DNA from: Amycolatopsis tucumanensis
GTDB lineage: Bacteria > Actinomycetota > Actinomycetes > Mycobacteriales > Pseudonocardiaceae
Reading direction: 5' to 3'
DNA: 47,420 nucleotides
NCBI RefSeq assembly: GCF_021654135.1
Contig: NZ_JAKGSD010000064.1
Coordinates: 1-47,420 of the forward strand
Every line of letters starts with the position of its first letter. The first letter of the stretch is position 1. Positions 9,517 to 17,866 of the stretch are shown here, piece after piece. The notes below the pieces were generated by a model that worked only from the letters and a program-made list of their open reading frames with translations, did no database searches and was not told the DNA's origin. The position numbers and the translations under genes are program-made.

Positions 9517-9834
9517 ATGGCAGGCGGCTTTGAAGGGGATCCGGCAGAATTCGCGGCCGCGCACCTGAAGGTGTCCGAGGCCAAGCTGGCGATGGACCAG
9601 AACCTGATGCAGCTGGCCAACAACATCGAGGCCACGCAGGCTGGCTGGACCGGTCCGGCGGCCAAGGTGTTCCAGGACGTCATGGACGCGTTCGCCCAGA
9701 AGTCGGCGAAGCTGAACGACGCGCTCGAGCACATCGGCGAGATGCTCAAGTCCTCCGGTGTCCAGTACGAGGTGCAGGACCAGGAAGTCAACCAGCAGCT
9801 GAGCTCGCTCCAGGCCGCTCTCGAGGGCCTGTGA
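9517..9834 (+). CDS. WXG100 family secreted protein, EsxU/CFP-10-like
   Basis: This is a 105-residue helical hairpin protein, the expected size for WXG100 substrates of type VII secretion. The turn motif GWTGPAAKVF sits mid-protein between two amphipathic helices. The C-terminal helix carries the secretion signal YxxxD as YEVQD. No signal peptide is present, as expected. It is followed after 53 bp by a second WXG100 gene, and such pairs normally form heterodimers in which one partner carries the export signal. Here both carry YxxxD. GGGGG lies about ten bases before the ATG. Assignment to the EsxU position rests on synteny. Confidence 0.93.
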   Translation: MAGGFEGDPAEFAAAHLKVSEAKLAMDQNLMQLANNIEATQAGWTGPAAKVFQDVMDAFAQKSAKLNDALEHIGEMLKSSGVQYEVQDQEVNQQLSSLQAALEGL

Positions 9835-9887
9835 TCGCGGCCTGAGCGCCGTCACCACACCTGACTTCCAGACCAGAAAGGACAATC

Positions 9888-10181
9888 ATGTCGGGCCCGA
9901 TGAAGGTCGATTACGCCACCATCCACCAGGCGGCCGAGGACTGCAACAAGACCGGCGGCGAGCTGGAGAACCTCTTCACTCAGTTGAAGTCGGACCTCGC
10001 TCCGCTGACCAACAGCTGGACCGGTGACGCGCAGCAGGCGTGGCACGACCGGCAGGAGGAGTGGAACCGCGCGCTGGAGGACATGAAGGGTCTCCTCGCC
10101 CGCATCGCCACCGCGCTGCCGCAGATCGCGGACGGCTACCAGTCCACGGACACCGGCATCACCAAGATGTTCGGCGGCTGA
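9888..10181 (+). CDS. WXG100 family secreted protein, EsxT/ESAT-6-like
   Basis: This is the 97-residue second member of the WXG100 pair. The helix-turn-helix motif reads NSWTGDAQQAW, and the C terminus has a YxxxD signal (YQSTD). Size and composition fit the ESAT-6 group. AAAGGA lies about six bases upstream of the ATG. A strong terminator starts 17 bp after the stop, so this gene ends the plus-strand ESX transcript. It probably forms a heterodimer with the preceding product and is moved by the EccC encoded upstream. Confidence 0.93.
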   Translation: MSGPMKVDYATIHQAAEDCNKTGGELENLFTQLKSDLAPLTNSWTGDAQQAWHDRQEEWNRALEDMKGLLARIATALPQIADGYQSTDTGITKMFGG

Positions 10182-10198
10182 GTTCTTTTCCCGGAAGG

Positions 10199-10228
10199 GG
10201 CCCCGGCGTTGTGCGCCGGGGCCTTTTT
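10199..10228 (+). terminator. Rho-independent terminator after the WXG100 pair
   Basis: Perfect 10-bp GC-rich arms at 10199-10208 and 10214-10223 enclose a five-base loop and are followed by TTTTT (10224-10228). It also lies just beyond the stop of the convergent minus-strand gene at 10236. Confidence 0.93.
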
Positions 10229-10235
10229 CCGTTGG

Positions 10236-11243
10236 TCAGCGCGGCATTCCTACTTCGTACTGCGCCTGGTCGTTGAGGACGCGGACGGTGACCTTTTTCG
10301 GTTGTCCCGCAACGGTCACCGTGCATTCGAACGTGGTGCCCGTGCGGACCGGCTGGTCCTCGGGGCACTGGGCGTTCTTGACGTCTCCCTCGCCGAAGTC
10401 CTCGCGGAGGATCTTGACGACGCCGTCCTGGACCGCGGCCCGGTCGAGGGTGTCCCCCTGGAACGCGCCGAGCAGCCACGCGCCGACGCCACCCCCGGCG
10501 AGCAGCACGACCACCGCGGCGCCGATCAGCAACGGCTTCTTGGAGCGCTTGGGCTTCTGCTCGCCGAACGCGCCGAACCCCCCGTAGCTCGGCTGCCACT
10601 GCCCACCCTGCCGGGGCTGGGGCCCGGTCGCCGGGCTGGGGGTTTGGTGCTGCGCCTGGCCAGGCTGGTTCCACCCCTGGCCGGGCGGCACCTGGCCGGT
10701 TTCGTGCGGGCTCCAGGGCTGGGGGACCGGCCCGCTGGTGGGGTTGTGCTGGCCGGGCTGGCTCCAGGGTGCGGCCGCGCCCGCTTGGTCAGCGGGCTGC
10801 TGGCCCCACTGCTGCGGAACCGGCCCGCTGGCGGGATTCTGCTGGCTGGGCTGGCTCCAGGGTGCGGCCGCGCCCGCTTGGTCAGTGGGCTGCTGCCCCC
10901 ACTGCTGCGGAACCGGCCCGCTGGCCGGGCCTTGGTGTCCCCAGGACTGGGGGACCGGTCCGCTGGCGGGATTCTGCTGTCCCGGCTGCCCCCAGGGGTG
11001 CGGCACCGGCCCGCCGGCCCCGAACGCCGCGCCCGCCGGCTGCGACCCGCTCGGCGGGCCGTACGCGCCGGCGGCCCCTTGAGCAGGCGCCCCCTGGCCG
11101 TATGACCCGGTGACTCCCGGAGCACCCGGCACGCCCTGATCGGGCCCCCCGCGCCCCTCCGAAGCCGAACCGGACCCCGAGCCCGGCCCCGGCTGCCCCC
11201 ACGGCTGCCACCCCGGCTGTTGCGGCTGGTTCACGCCACTCAC
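10236..11243 (-). CDS. Pro/Gln-rich membrane protein with C-terminal DUF4333-type domain
   Basis: Residues 1 to about 215 are a low-complexity Pro/Gln/Gly/Trp-rich cytoplasmic region that includes two nearly identical 31-residue repeats (SGPVPQQWGQQP...). A basic stretch (KPKRSKK), one transmembrane helix (LLIGAAVVVLLAGGGVGAWL) and an outer domain of about 80 residues follow. That domain has two cysteines (NAQCPED and FECTVTV), a pattern typical of DUF4333 proteins of actinobacteria; their function is unknown. The GTG at 11243 overlaps the upstream lipoprotein stop as GTGA, so translation is probably coupled (335 residues). A second in-frame GTG at 11234 is possible. Flanking the ESX substrates may hint at an envelope role, but this is not shown. 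Confidence 0.85.
   Translation of the reverse strand: MSGVNQPQQPGWQPWGQPGPGSGSGSASEGRGGPDQGVPGAPGVTGSYGQGAPAQGAAGAYGPPSGSQPAGAAFGAGGPVPHPWGQPGQQNPASGPVPQSWGHQGPASGPVPQQWGQQPTDQAGAAAPWSQPSQQNPASGPVPQQWGQQPADQAGAAAPWSQPGQHNPTSGPVPQPWSPHETGQVPPGQGWNQPGQAQHQTPSPATGPQPRQGGQWQPSYGGFGAFGEQKPKRSKKPLLIGAAVVVLLAGGGVGAWLLGAFQGDTLDRAAVQDGVVKILREDFGEGDVKNAQCPEDQPVRTGTTFECTVTVAGQPKKVTVRVLNDQAQYEVGMPR
10755..10940. repeat. 93-bp direct tandem repeat inside the DUF4333-type gene
   Basis: Two copies, 10755-10847 and 10848-10940, differ at only a few positions. The period is 93 bp, which is 31 codons, so the frame is kept and the protein repeat stays intact. More degenerate copies flank them. The unit codes for SGPVPQQWGQQP followed by a DQAGAAAPWSQP-like segment. 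Confidence 0.88.
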
Positions 11244-12139
11244 CTGCCCTGCCCCTGGATGTCGTCCATCCGGGCGTAGAAATCCGACACCGCCGCGCTG
11301 TCCGCCAGCACCGTGACCTGCGACGGGTCCGGGATCTTCGGCAGGTCGACCTCGGACGGCGTGCCGTCGAGCCGGTAGTGGTAGTCGATCTCCAGTTCGT
11401 GCCCGTTGCCGGTGATCTTGCCCGTCATCTCGATCTCGGTCAGCTTGCCCCGCGGGTCCAGCACGACGCGCGTCTGCAGCGTCTGCGCCTTCATCTCGGC
11501 CGTCAGCTCGGAGCTGATCGCGGCGGGGAAGGTCACCACGTCGTTCTCGATGAACGCGGTCAGGGTCACCTCGGCCATCAGCTCGACGCTGCCGTCGGGC
11601 TTGCTGTTGGCGCTCTTCGCGCCGTGGCCGCCCTCCACCGAGTCCTGCACGGCGCCGAGCATCTTGCAGACCGTCTGCGCGCCCTCCCAGTAGCACTCGT
11701 TGTACTGGCCCGACGTGTACGGCATCTGCACCCACGGCGTCGGCGCGAGACTGGCGTACACGGGCCCGAGCAGCATGTACTCGACCGGGCTGTTGGCCGG
11801 GTGGTAGACGTCCAGGTACTCGTTCGAGTCGAGGTTCGAGTGGTTGCGGCTCAGCCGCGCGGGCGGGTGCCCCAGCTGCACAGCGCTGATCGTCGCGTTC
11901 AGGCGCCGCTCGTCGAAGCGCACCACCTGGTCCAGCCGGGTCTTCCGGGTCTCGTTGGCGCTGAACTGGTCGGACAGCTTGTTGAGCGTCTCGTCGAACT
12001 TCGCGCTCACGTAGGCGGCGGCGTCCTCGCCGTCGGGCACGGGCGTCCCCGCCTTGGCGCTGCCGCACCCGGCGAGCAGGGCCACGGTGGCGAGCACCGC
12101 GGTGAACCTCGGTAGGCTGGATCTCGTTCGCGCGGACAC
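11240..12139 (-). CDS. Putative lipoprotein of unknown function
   Basis: The 299-residue product begins with a basic N terminus and a hydrophobic stretch ending in the lipobox LLAGC (Cys near residue 24), so it should be a membrane-anchored lipoprotein. The mature part has alternating beta-type segments (VELMAEVTLTAFI, LEIDYHYRL) but no motif I recognise; it loosely recalls LppX/LprG-type folds, which is not proven. The GTG at 12139 is chosen because GGAGGGGG lies eight bases upstream. The stop overlaps the GTG of the DUF4333-type gene, so the two form a coupled pair with a good upstream promoter at 12221-12193. Confidence 0.8.
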   Translation of the reverse strand: MSARTRSSLPRFTAVLATVALLAGCGSAKAGTPVPDGEDAAAYVSAKFDETLNKLSDQFSANETRKTRLDQVVRFDERRLNATISAVQLGHPPARLSRNHSNLDSNEYLDVYHPANSPVEYMLLGPVYASLAPTPWVQMPYTSGQYNECYWEGAQTVCKMLGAVQDSVEGGHGAKSANSKPDGSVELMAEVTLTAFIENDVVTFPAAISSELTAEMKAQTLQTRVVLDPRGKLTEIEMTGKITGNGHELEIDYHYRLDGTPSEVDLPKIPDPSQVTVLADSAAVSDFYARMDDIQGQGR

Positions 12140-12192
12140 GCCGGTGGCCCCCTCCAGGCGGAAAACCGTGTTCTCGACTGCGCGCAACCCTA

Positions 12193-12221
12193 GTATGTAG
12201 GCCGGGGACACCCCGCCTTCA
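12193..12221 (-). promoter_or_regulatory. Promoter for the lipoprotein / DUF4333 pair
   Basis: Read on the minus strand, TTGAAG (12221-12216) and TACATA (12198-12193) are separated by exactly 17 bp. The transcript would start about 45 bases before the GTG at 12139. The spacer holds a GC palindrome. The same 190-bp divergent region must also hold the rplM promoter; an AT-rich TATCTTTATATG near 12242 is its likeliest -10. Confidence 0.55.
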
Positions 12222-12329
12222 AGGTCGCCGAACCCGGCGGGTATCTTTATATGTCGTTGTGCGTGCAGCAAGCGTTCGCGCTGGGTACGCACTCGACCCC
12301 AAACGCACCGTTGACCACGAGGTAAACCC

Positions 12330-12778
12330 TTGCCCACGTACAGCCCTAAGCCTGGCGATGTCACCCGTGCCTGGCATGTGATCGATGCCGAGGATGTCGT
12401 GCTCGGCCGGCTCGCGACCGAGGTCGCCACGCTGCTGCGCGGCAAGCACAAGCCCACGTATGCACCACACGTGGACACCGGTGACTTCGTCATCATCGTC
12501 AACGCCGAGAAGGTCCGCCTGACCGGTAACAAGCGCGACCAGAAGTTCGCGTACCGGCACAGCGGCTACCCGGGCGGTCTGCGCAAGCGCTCGTTCGGCG
12601 AGCTGCTCGACACCCGGCCCGACCGGCTGCTGGAGAAGGTCGTCAAGGGCATGCTGCCGAAGAACAAGCTCGGCCGCGCCCAGGCGAAGAAGCTGAAGGT
12701 CTACGCAGGCCCGCAGCACCCGCACGCTGCGCAGCAGCCGCAGCCGTTCGAGATCACCAAGATCGCGCAGGTCGCCAA

Positions 12779-12782
<4 letters not shown>
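12330..12782 (+). CDS. rplM: Large ribosomal subunit protein uL13
   Basis: This 150-residue ribosomal protein of the 50S subunit is full length for the family. Diagnostic segments are WHVIDAEDVVLGRLAT, YRHSGYPGGL and the C-terminal VYAGPQHPHAAQQP. The start is an uncommon TTG at 12330; GAGGT lies about seven bases upstream, and the actinobacterial N terminus PTYSPKPGD follows directly. The stop overlaps the rpsI GTG as GTGA, coupling uL13 to uS9 as in most bacteria. Confidence 0.98.
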
Positions 12783-13279
<497 letters not shown>

Positions 13280-13298
13280 CCTGCGCCAGTCCGACGCG

Positions 13299-13330
13299 AA
13301 GGCGCCCATCCGGTTCCGGGTGGGCGCCTT
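13299..13330 (+). terminator. Terminator hairpin after rplM-rpsI
   Basis: Arms 13299-13313 and 13316-13330 pair over 15 bp with a single G-U type mismatch and a two-base loop. The downstream T-run is weak (CGTCGTTCCT), as is frequent in actinobacteria. Confidence 0.75.
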
Positions 13331-13489
13331 CGTCGTTCCTGTGCAGGTGACACCCAGACTGGGTATGTAACGTGCGAAAACCGCGTTCTTCCAGCGGAAC
13401 GCACCCTGGCGACGATGCTCCGGGGGAGCGTTACCGTCGAACCGGGGGACGCTAGGTTGTCGGGGTTGCACGCTCGAGGAGAGGATGAG

Positions 13490-14824
13490 ATGGCTCGCCT
13501 TTTCGGCACCGACGGGGTTCGAGGCCTCGCCAACGGGGAGCTGACCCCGGAGCTGGCGCTGTCCGTGGCGGCCAGCGCGGCCCGTGTGCTCGCCGCGCAC
13601 GACCGCTCGCACCGTCCGGTCGCGGTCGTCGGGCGGGACCCCCGGGCCAGCGGCGAGATGCTGGAGGCCGCCGTCGTGGCCGGCCTCGCGTCGGCGGGCG
13701 CGGACGTCCTCCGTGTGGGTGTCCAGCCGACCCCCGCGGTCGCCCATCTGGTCGGCGCCCTCGAAGCCGACCTCGGCGTGATGATCTCCGCGTCGCACAA
13801 CCCTATGCCGGACAACGGCATCAAGCTCTTCGCCTCCGGCGGGCACAAGCTCCCGGACGGCATCGAGGACGAGATCGAGGCGGGCCTGACCGGTGACGGC
13901 CCCCGCCCGACCGGCGCGGAGATCGGCCGGGTCAGCGACGTCGACGACGCCCTCGAGCGCTACACGAACCACCTGCTCGCGGCCACCCCGCACCCGCTCA
14001 CGGGCCTGCGGATCGTCGTCGACTGCGCCAACGGCGCGGCCTCGTTCGCCGCGCCCGAGGTCTACCGCAAGGCCGGGGCCGAGGTCATCGCCATCCACGC
14101 GGAGCCGGACGGCATCAACATCAACGAGGGCTGCGGCTCGACCCACCCGGAGAAGCTCCAGGCGATGGTGGTCGAGCACGGCGCCGACCTGGGCATCGCC
14201 CACGACGGCGACGCCGACCGCTGCCTCGCCGTGGACGCCTCCGGCGAGCTGGTGGACGGCGACCAGATCATGGCGATCCTGGCGCTCGCGATGGCCGAGG
14301 CCGGGGAGCTGACCCACGACACCCTCGTCGCGACCGTGATGAGCAACCTCGGCCTGCACCTGGCCATGCGCGACCACCGGGTCGACCTGCGCACCACGGC
14401 CGTCGGCGACCGGTACGTGCTGGAGGAGTTGCGCGCGGGCGGGTACGCGCTGGGCGGCGAGCAGTCCGGCCACGTGGTGTTCCCGGCGCTCGCCACCACC
14501 GGCGACGGCCTGCTCACCGCGCTGCGGGTGATGAGCCGGGTCGCGTCGACCGGCAAGCCGCTGGCCGAGCTGGCCGGCGTGATGCGCAAGCTGCCCCAGG
14601 TGCTGGTCAACGTGCGGGTCTCGGACAAGGCGACGGTCGCGAATTCCGACGTCGTGCGCGAAGCCGTCGAGGCCGTGGAGGCCGAGCTGGGCGACGAGGG
14701 CCGCGTCCTGCTGCGCCCGTCCGGCACCGAGCAGCTGGTGCGGGTGATGGTCGAGGCGCCGTCACAGGAAACCGCCCAGGCCGCCGCGGACCGCCTCGCC
14801 GGAGTCGTTTCGTCCGTCTCCTGA
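13490..14824 (+). CDS. glmM: Phosphoglucosamine mutase
   Basis: GlmM converts glucosamine-6-phosphate to glucosamine-1-phosphate, the step after GlmS on the way to UDP-GlcNAc for peptidoglycan. At 444 residues it is full length. The N terminus is MARLFGTDGVRG. The phosphorylated catalytic serine is Ser102 in MISASHNPMPDNG, the metal loop is DGDADRC, and the C-terminal phosphate-binding loop is RPSGTEQLVRVM. The ATG at 13490 follows AGGAGAGG; an upstream extension is unsupported. glmS lies 4.8 kb downstream, so both enzymes of the pathway are in this window. Confidence 0.98.
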   Translation: MARLFGTDGVRGLANGELTPELALSVAASAARVLAAHDRSHRPVAVVGRDPRASGEMLEAAVVAGLASAGADVLRVGVQPTPAVAHLVGALEADLGVMISASHNPMPDNGIKLFASGGHKLPDGIEDEIEAGLTGDGPRPTGAEIGRVSDVDDALERYTNHLLAATPHPLTGLRIVVDCANGAASFAAPEVYRKAGAEVIAIHAEPDGININEGCGSTHPEKLQAMVVEHGADLGIAHDGDADRCLAVDASGELVDGDQIMAILALAMAEAGELTHDTLVATVMSNLGLHLAMRDHRVDLRTTAVGDRYVLEELRAGGYALGGEQSGHVVFPALATTGDGLLTALRVMSRVASTGKPLAELAGVMRKLPQVLVNVRVSDKATVANSDVVREAVEAVEAELGDEGRVLLRPSGTEQLVRVMVEAPSQETAQAAADRLAGVVSSVS

Positions 14825-14891
14825 ACCGACTGCGGATTGTCGTACCCGGTAGGTATGTTCTGTGCACGACACGGAGCGAGGGGGAGTGGTC

Positions 14892-15200
14892 GTGGCCGGG
14901 TACGAGGTCGATCCGCAGCAGCTCAGCGCCGCTGCCGGCACGGTGCGGGGCGAGCCGGGGACGCAGCTGCGGTACACGCTGCCCAACCTCAAGGACGTGC
15001 GGATCACGGCCGAGGACTTCGGCCGCAAGCACCACGAGTCCTTCGCCGGGTACCAGGCGGGCGTGCAGCGGCTGGTGGCCTGTGTGGACAGCTACGTGCG
15101 GGCCTCCGGTGAGTTCGCGGACAAGCTGGGCCGCGCGAGCGGGTCCTACACGGCGGCGGACGACCGGTCCCAGGGCGACGTGCGGACGGCGGCGAGCTGA
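14892..15200 (+). CDS. Small EspC-like / Rv3440c-position protein, probable type VII substrate
   Basis: A 102-residue, mostly helical protein without signal peptide. It opens with AGYEVDPQQLSAAA and has a helical middle (SFAGYQAGVQRLVACV). Near the C terminus YTAAD matches the YxxxD type VII export motif. There is no WXG, so it is closer to EspC/DUF2580-type substrates than to WXG100 proteins; this family call is tentative. Its place after glmM corresponds to M. tuberculosis Rv3440c (from memory, about 103 residues). The GTG at 14892 is chosen because AGGGGGA lies six bases upstream; a GTG at 14862 preceded by TAGGTA could be a leaderless alternative. The stop overlaps the next ATG by one base. 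Confidence 0.7.
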   Translation: MAGYEVDPQQLSAAAGTVRGEPGTQLRYTLPNLKDVRITAEDFGRKHHESFAGYQAGVQRLVACVDSYVRASGEFADKLGRASGSYTAADDRSQGDVRTAAS

Positions 15201-17866
15201 TGGCGGAGCGGCTGCCCACGATCGAGGAGGTCCGGCAGCTCGTCGACGACCCGGGGATCGACGACGAGACCAAGCGCACCCTGCTCGTCCGCTACTTCGA
15301 CGCGATCGGTGACGTCGACCCGGTCGTCCACGGCTTCGCGAACGAGAACGAGAAGAAGGAGCTGCTGGAGTCCTATCAGGACCGGTTCGGGTTCACCGAC
15401 CGGGACCTCCAGGACGGCGCCTTCGCCTACGAGGCGTACTCCGCGGCGCAGGGCAAGCACGACGCGAACATGCAGGCGGCGCGCGAGGCGCAGGCGCGGG
15501 CGGTCGACGACGGGAAGGCGCGCCTCGACTCGCTGAAGGGGTCGGACACCAGCCCGGGGGCGGCGAACTCGAACGAGATCCTCGACGCCGGCGTGCCGGG
15601 GCTGGACAGTTTCCGGGTGTGGCTGCCCGTCTACAGCAGGGCGCGCGCGGTGGCGGCGCCCGGGTTGCCGGACTTCCGCTTGCAGGAGCTGATCGACCGC
15701 TACGACGAGCAGCGCGACATCCCGTTCGACAAGTTCGCCGCCGGGGTGACCGAGATCGTGCAGGTGCGGGAGTCGGTCGCGGACGCGGCGCCGTCGCAGA
15801 ACTCCGCGATGCAGGCGTTGTTCGGCTCGTGGGAGGGCGACGGGAAGAACGCGGCGGCGGCGTCCTGGACGAAGTTCGGGGACGGGGTCAGGGCCGTCGA
15901 GCAGTCGCTGGAGCACGCGGCGGACGTGGTGAACCGGACGATCGCCGCGGTCGCCGGCTCGTGCCGGGACAAGGCTTCGTGGGTGCTGCAGTACGCGTTC
16001 CAGACGTGGCCGCAGCAGCAGGGCCTGACGGCGCAGGACACCGACCGGCTCGCGCGGATCGCCGAGCTGGGGCGCAACGCCAGCGCGGACGACTTCAAGC
16101 ACTTCATCCCGTTCCTGCTGGGGCAGCAATCGCCGTTGGCGGGGCAGCTGCTGGTGGGTTCGTCGTTCGGGATGTCGGACGAGCTGCTGGACGCGGTGCA
16201 GTCGTGGGCGAAGAGCTGGCTGGCGGAGTTCTGCCGCTGGTTCGCCGGTTTCGTCGGCGAGTTCCAGACGATGTGCGAGAACACGCGTGTCGCGGTGGCG
16301 GCCCAGTGGTCGGCGTTGAACACCGAGTTGCAGCAGGTGCCGGACAACCCGTTCGCTGCGGTCGGCGAGGCCGCGCCGGTCCCGGCTCGGAGCTCCGGTG
16401 CCGGTGGCGCGGGCGGCTCCGGCGGTGGCGCCGCGGGTTCGGCGGGTGGCGGTGGCTCGGGCGGTGGCTCGGCGGGCGGCGCGGGTTTCGCGGGTGGCGC
16501 TGGCCCGGCGGGTGCGGCGGGTGGCGCGGGTGCGACACCACCACTTGCCCCTCCGGTCGTGCCCCCGGCGGTGGCGCCCGCCGTGCCGGCCGCCGCGCCG
16601 GTGCCGGACGAGCAGGACACGCTGACGGTCCAGCGGGGCGATAGCAAGCTCGAACTGACCGAGCCCGACCAGACCGGCCGAATGGCCATCAAGATCGACA
16701 ACGGCGACGGTCAGCCGAAGGACTACCAGCTCACGTGGGGCACCCCCGACCCGGCGACCCCCGCGTACACCCCGGCCGCCGACGGCAAAATCCACATCGA
16801 CGACGGCCCACTGCACATCACAGCCGAACGCCCAGCCGGCGAGACCGGCCCAACGGTGATCACGCTCGACGACGGCACGGGCACCCCAACGACGTACACC
16901 CTCGGCGAGGAGCCAACCGCGCCCGGCGGCCCCGGGTCCGTCCCCGGTGCCCCGACGACGTACCCCCTGGGTGAGGAGCCGACCGCCCGGCCCGCCACAC
17001 CCGGCAGCGTCGGGTCCGCCCCCGGCCTCTCCACCGACCCGGCCCAGCGCCTCGGCGCGACCGGCGCACTCGGCGGCCCCGGCCAGTCAGCTGGCGCCGC
17101 GGACTTCGCCCCGCTCGCCGACGGCACGGGCACCCCCACGACGTACGCCCTGGATGAGGAGCCCGCCGGTGGGCCCGCTACACCCGGCAGCGTCGGGGCC
17201 GCCCCTGGCCTCTCCACCGACCCGGCCCAGCGCCTCGGCGCGACTGCCGAACTCGGCGGCCTCAACCAGCCGGCTGTCGCCGCAGACTCCATCTCCCTCG
17301 CCGATGCCGCCCAGCGGTCGGCGGCTGGCGCGTTCGATGACCTCGCCCAGCCGGCTGCTGCCTCCGGGCCCCTCCACGCCCAGGTTCAAGGCGCGGGTGC
17401 CGACGGCGCGCCCGATGGCGCCCAAGCGACTATGTCCGGCGCCGCCGGTGCTGGTCCGCACCTCGCGGACCCTGCCGGTCCGGGCGCGGCCGGCTACCCG
17501 TCGCTCGGCGGGCAGGAGCACACCACCCCGGCCGCCGCGCTGGGTGGGGTTTCCGATGGGCTGGCCGAGCAGGGGGCCGTGAGCGGCTCCCTCGGCGATC
17601 CCGGCTCGATCGGGCACTCCTCGGCGCCTCCGGCGTCCGGGGCCGCCCTCGGCACCGCGCCGGGGCTTGATCCGGTCGGCGCGGCTGTCGATCCCAGCGG
17701 GATGAGCATGCTCGGCGGCCTGCCACCCGCCGCCGCCGGCAACCAGGGTGGCGAGGATCCCGAGCGGTCCTCCCGCGCCTACCGCGTCGACGGCGACATC
17801 TTCGACAGCCCCGGCTCGGGTGGCCGCATCAGCGGCTCCCTGGACGAGGAGGAAACCCGCAGGTGA
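15200..17866 (+). CDS. Large WXG-containing, Gly/Pro-rich protein (Rv3439c-position), probable T7SS-linked
   Basis: The 888-residue protein has three parts. Residues 1-390 are helical, acidic and soluble, and contain an internal WXG-type turn at Trp211 (GSWEGDGKNAAAASW) flanked by long helices, as in WXG100/LXG folds. Residues 394-470 are a Gly/Ala-rich then Pro-rich hinge. The rest is a beta-rich segment (about 475-560) and a low-complexity tail with three imperfect copies of a PTTY-L-EEP...PGLSTDPAQRLGAT block. The C terminus is strongly acidic (DEEETRR). No signal peptide or transmembrane helix is evident. ATG overlaps the preceding TGA. M. tuberculosis Rv3439c, an Ala/Pro-rich protein, holds the same position (from memory). 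It may be a secreted effector or a scaffold; function unknown. Confidence 0.75.
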   Translation: MAERLPTIEEVRQLVDDPGIDDETKRTLLVRYFDAIGDVDPVVHGFANENEKKELLESYQDRFGFTDRDLQDGAFAYEAYSAAQGKHDANMQAAREAQARAVDDGKARLDSLKGSDTSPGAANSNEILDAGVPGLDSFRVWLPVYSRARAVAAPGLPDFRLQELIDRYDEQRDIPFDKFAAGVTEIVQVRESVADAAPSQNSAMQALFGSWEGDGKNAAAASWTKFGDGVRAVEQSLEHAADVVNRTIAAVAGSCRDKASWVLQYAFQTWPQQQGLTAQDTDRLARIAELGRNASADDFKHFIPFLLGQQSPLAGQLLVGSSFGMSDELLDAVQSWAKSWLAEFCRWFAGFVGEFQTMCENTRVAVAAQWSALNTELQQVPDNPFAAVGEAAPVPARSSGAGGAGGSGGGAAGSAGGGGSGGGSAGGAGFAGGAGPAGAAGGAGATPPLAPPVVPPAVAPAVPAAAPVPDEQDTLTVQRGDSKLELTEPDQTGRMAIKIDNGDGQPKDYQLTWGTPDPATPAYTPAADGKIHIDDGPLHITAERPAGETGPTVITLDDGTGTPTTYTLGEEPTAPGGPGSVPGAPTTYPLGEEPTARPATPGSVGSAPGLSTDPAQRLGATGALGGPGQSAGAADFAPLADGTGTPTTYALDEEPAGGPATPGSVGAAPGLSTDPAQRLGATAELGGLNQPAVAADSISLADAAQRSAAGAFDDLAQPAAASGPLHAQVQGAGADGAPDGAQATMSGAAGAGPHLADPAGPGAAGYPSLGGQEHTTPAAALGGVSDGLAEQGAVSGSLGDPGSIGHSSAPPASGAALGTAPGLDPVGAAVDPSGMSMLGGLPPAAAGNQGGEDPERSSRAYRVDGDIFDSPGSGGRISGSLDEEETRR
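16944..17265. repeat. Imperfect direct repeats in the tail of the 888-residue protein gene
   Basis: A block of about 130 bp at 16944-17072 recurs at 17130-17265, with most bases identical (for example the segment coding PGLSTDPAQRLGAT). A shortened copy lies at 16870-16915. The two long copies are in the same reading frame, so the protein carries matching repeats. Confidence 0.8.

Noticed and set aside
15200..17866. PPE-family protein
   Set aside because: There is no N-terminal Pro-Pro-Glu motif, and the WXG-like turn is internal, so PPE membership is not supported.
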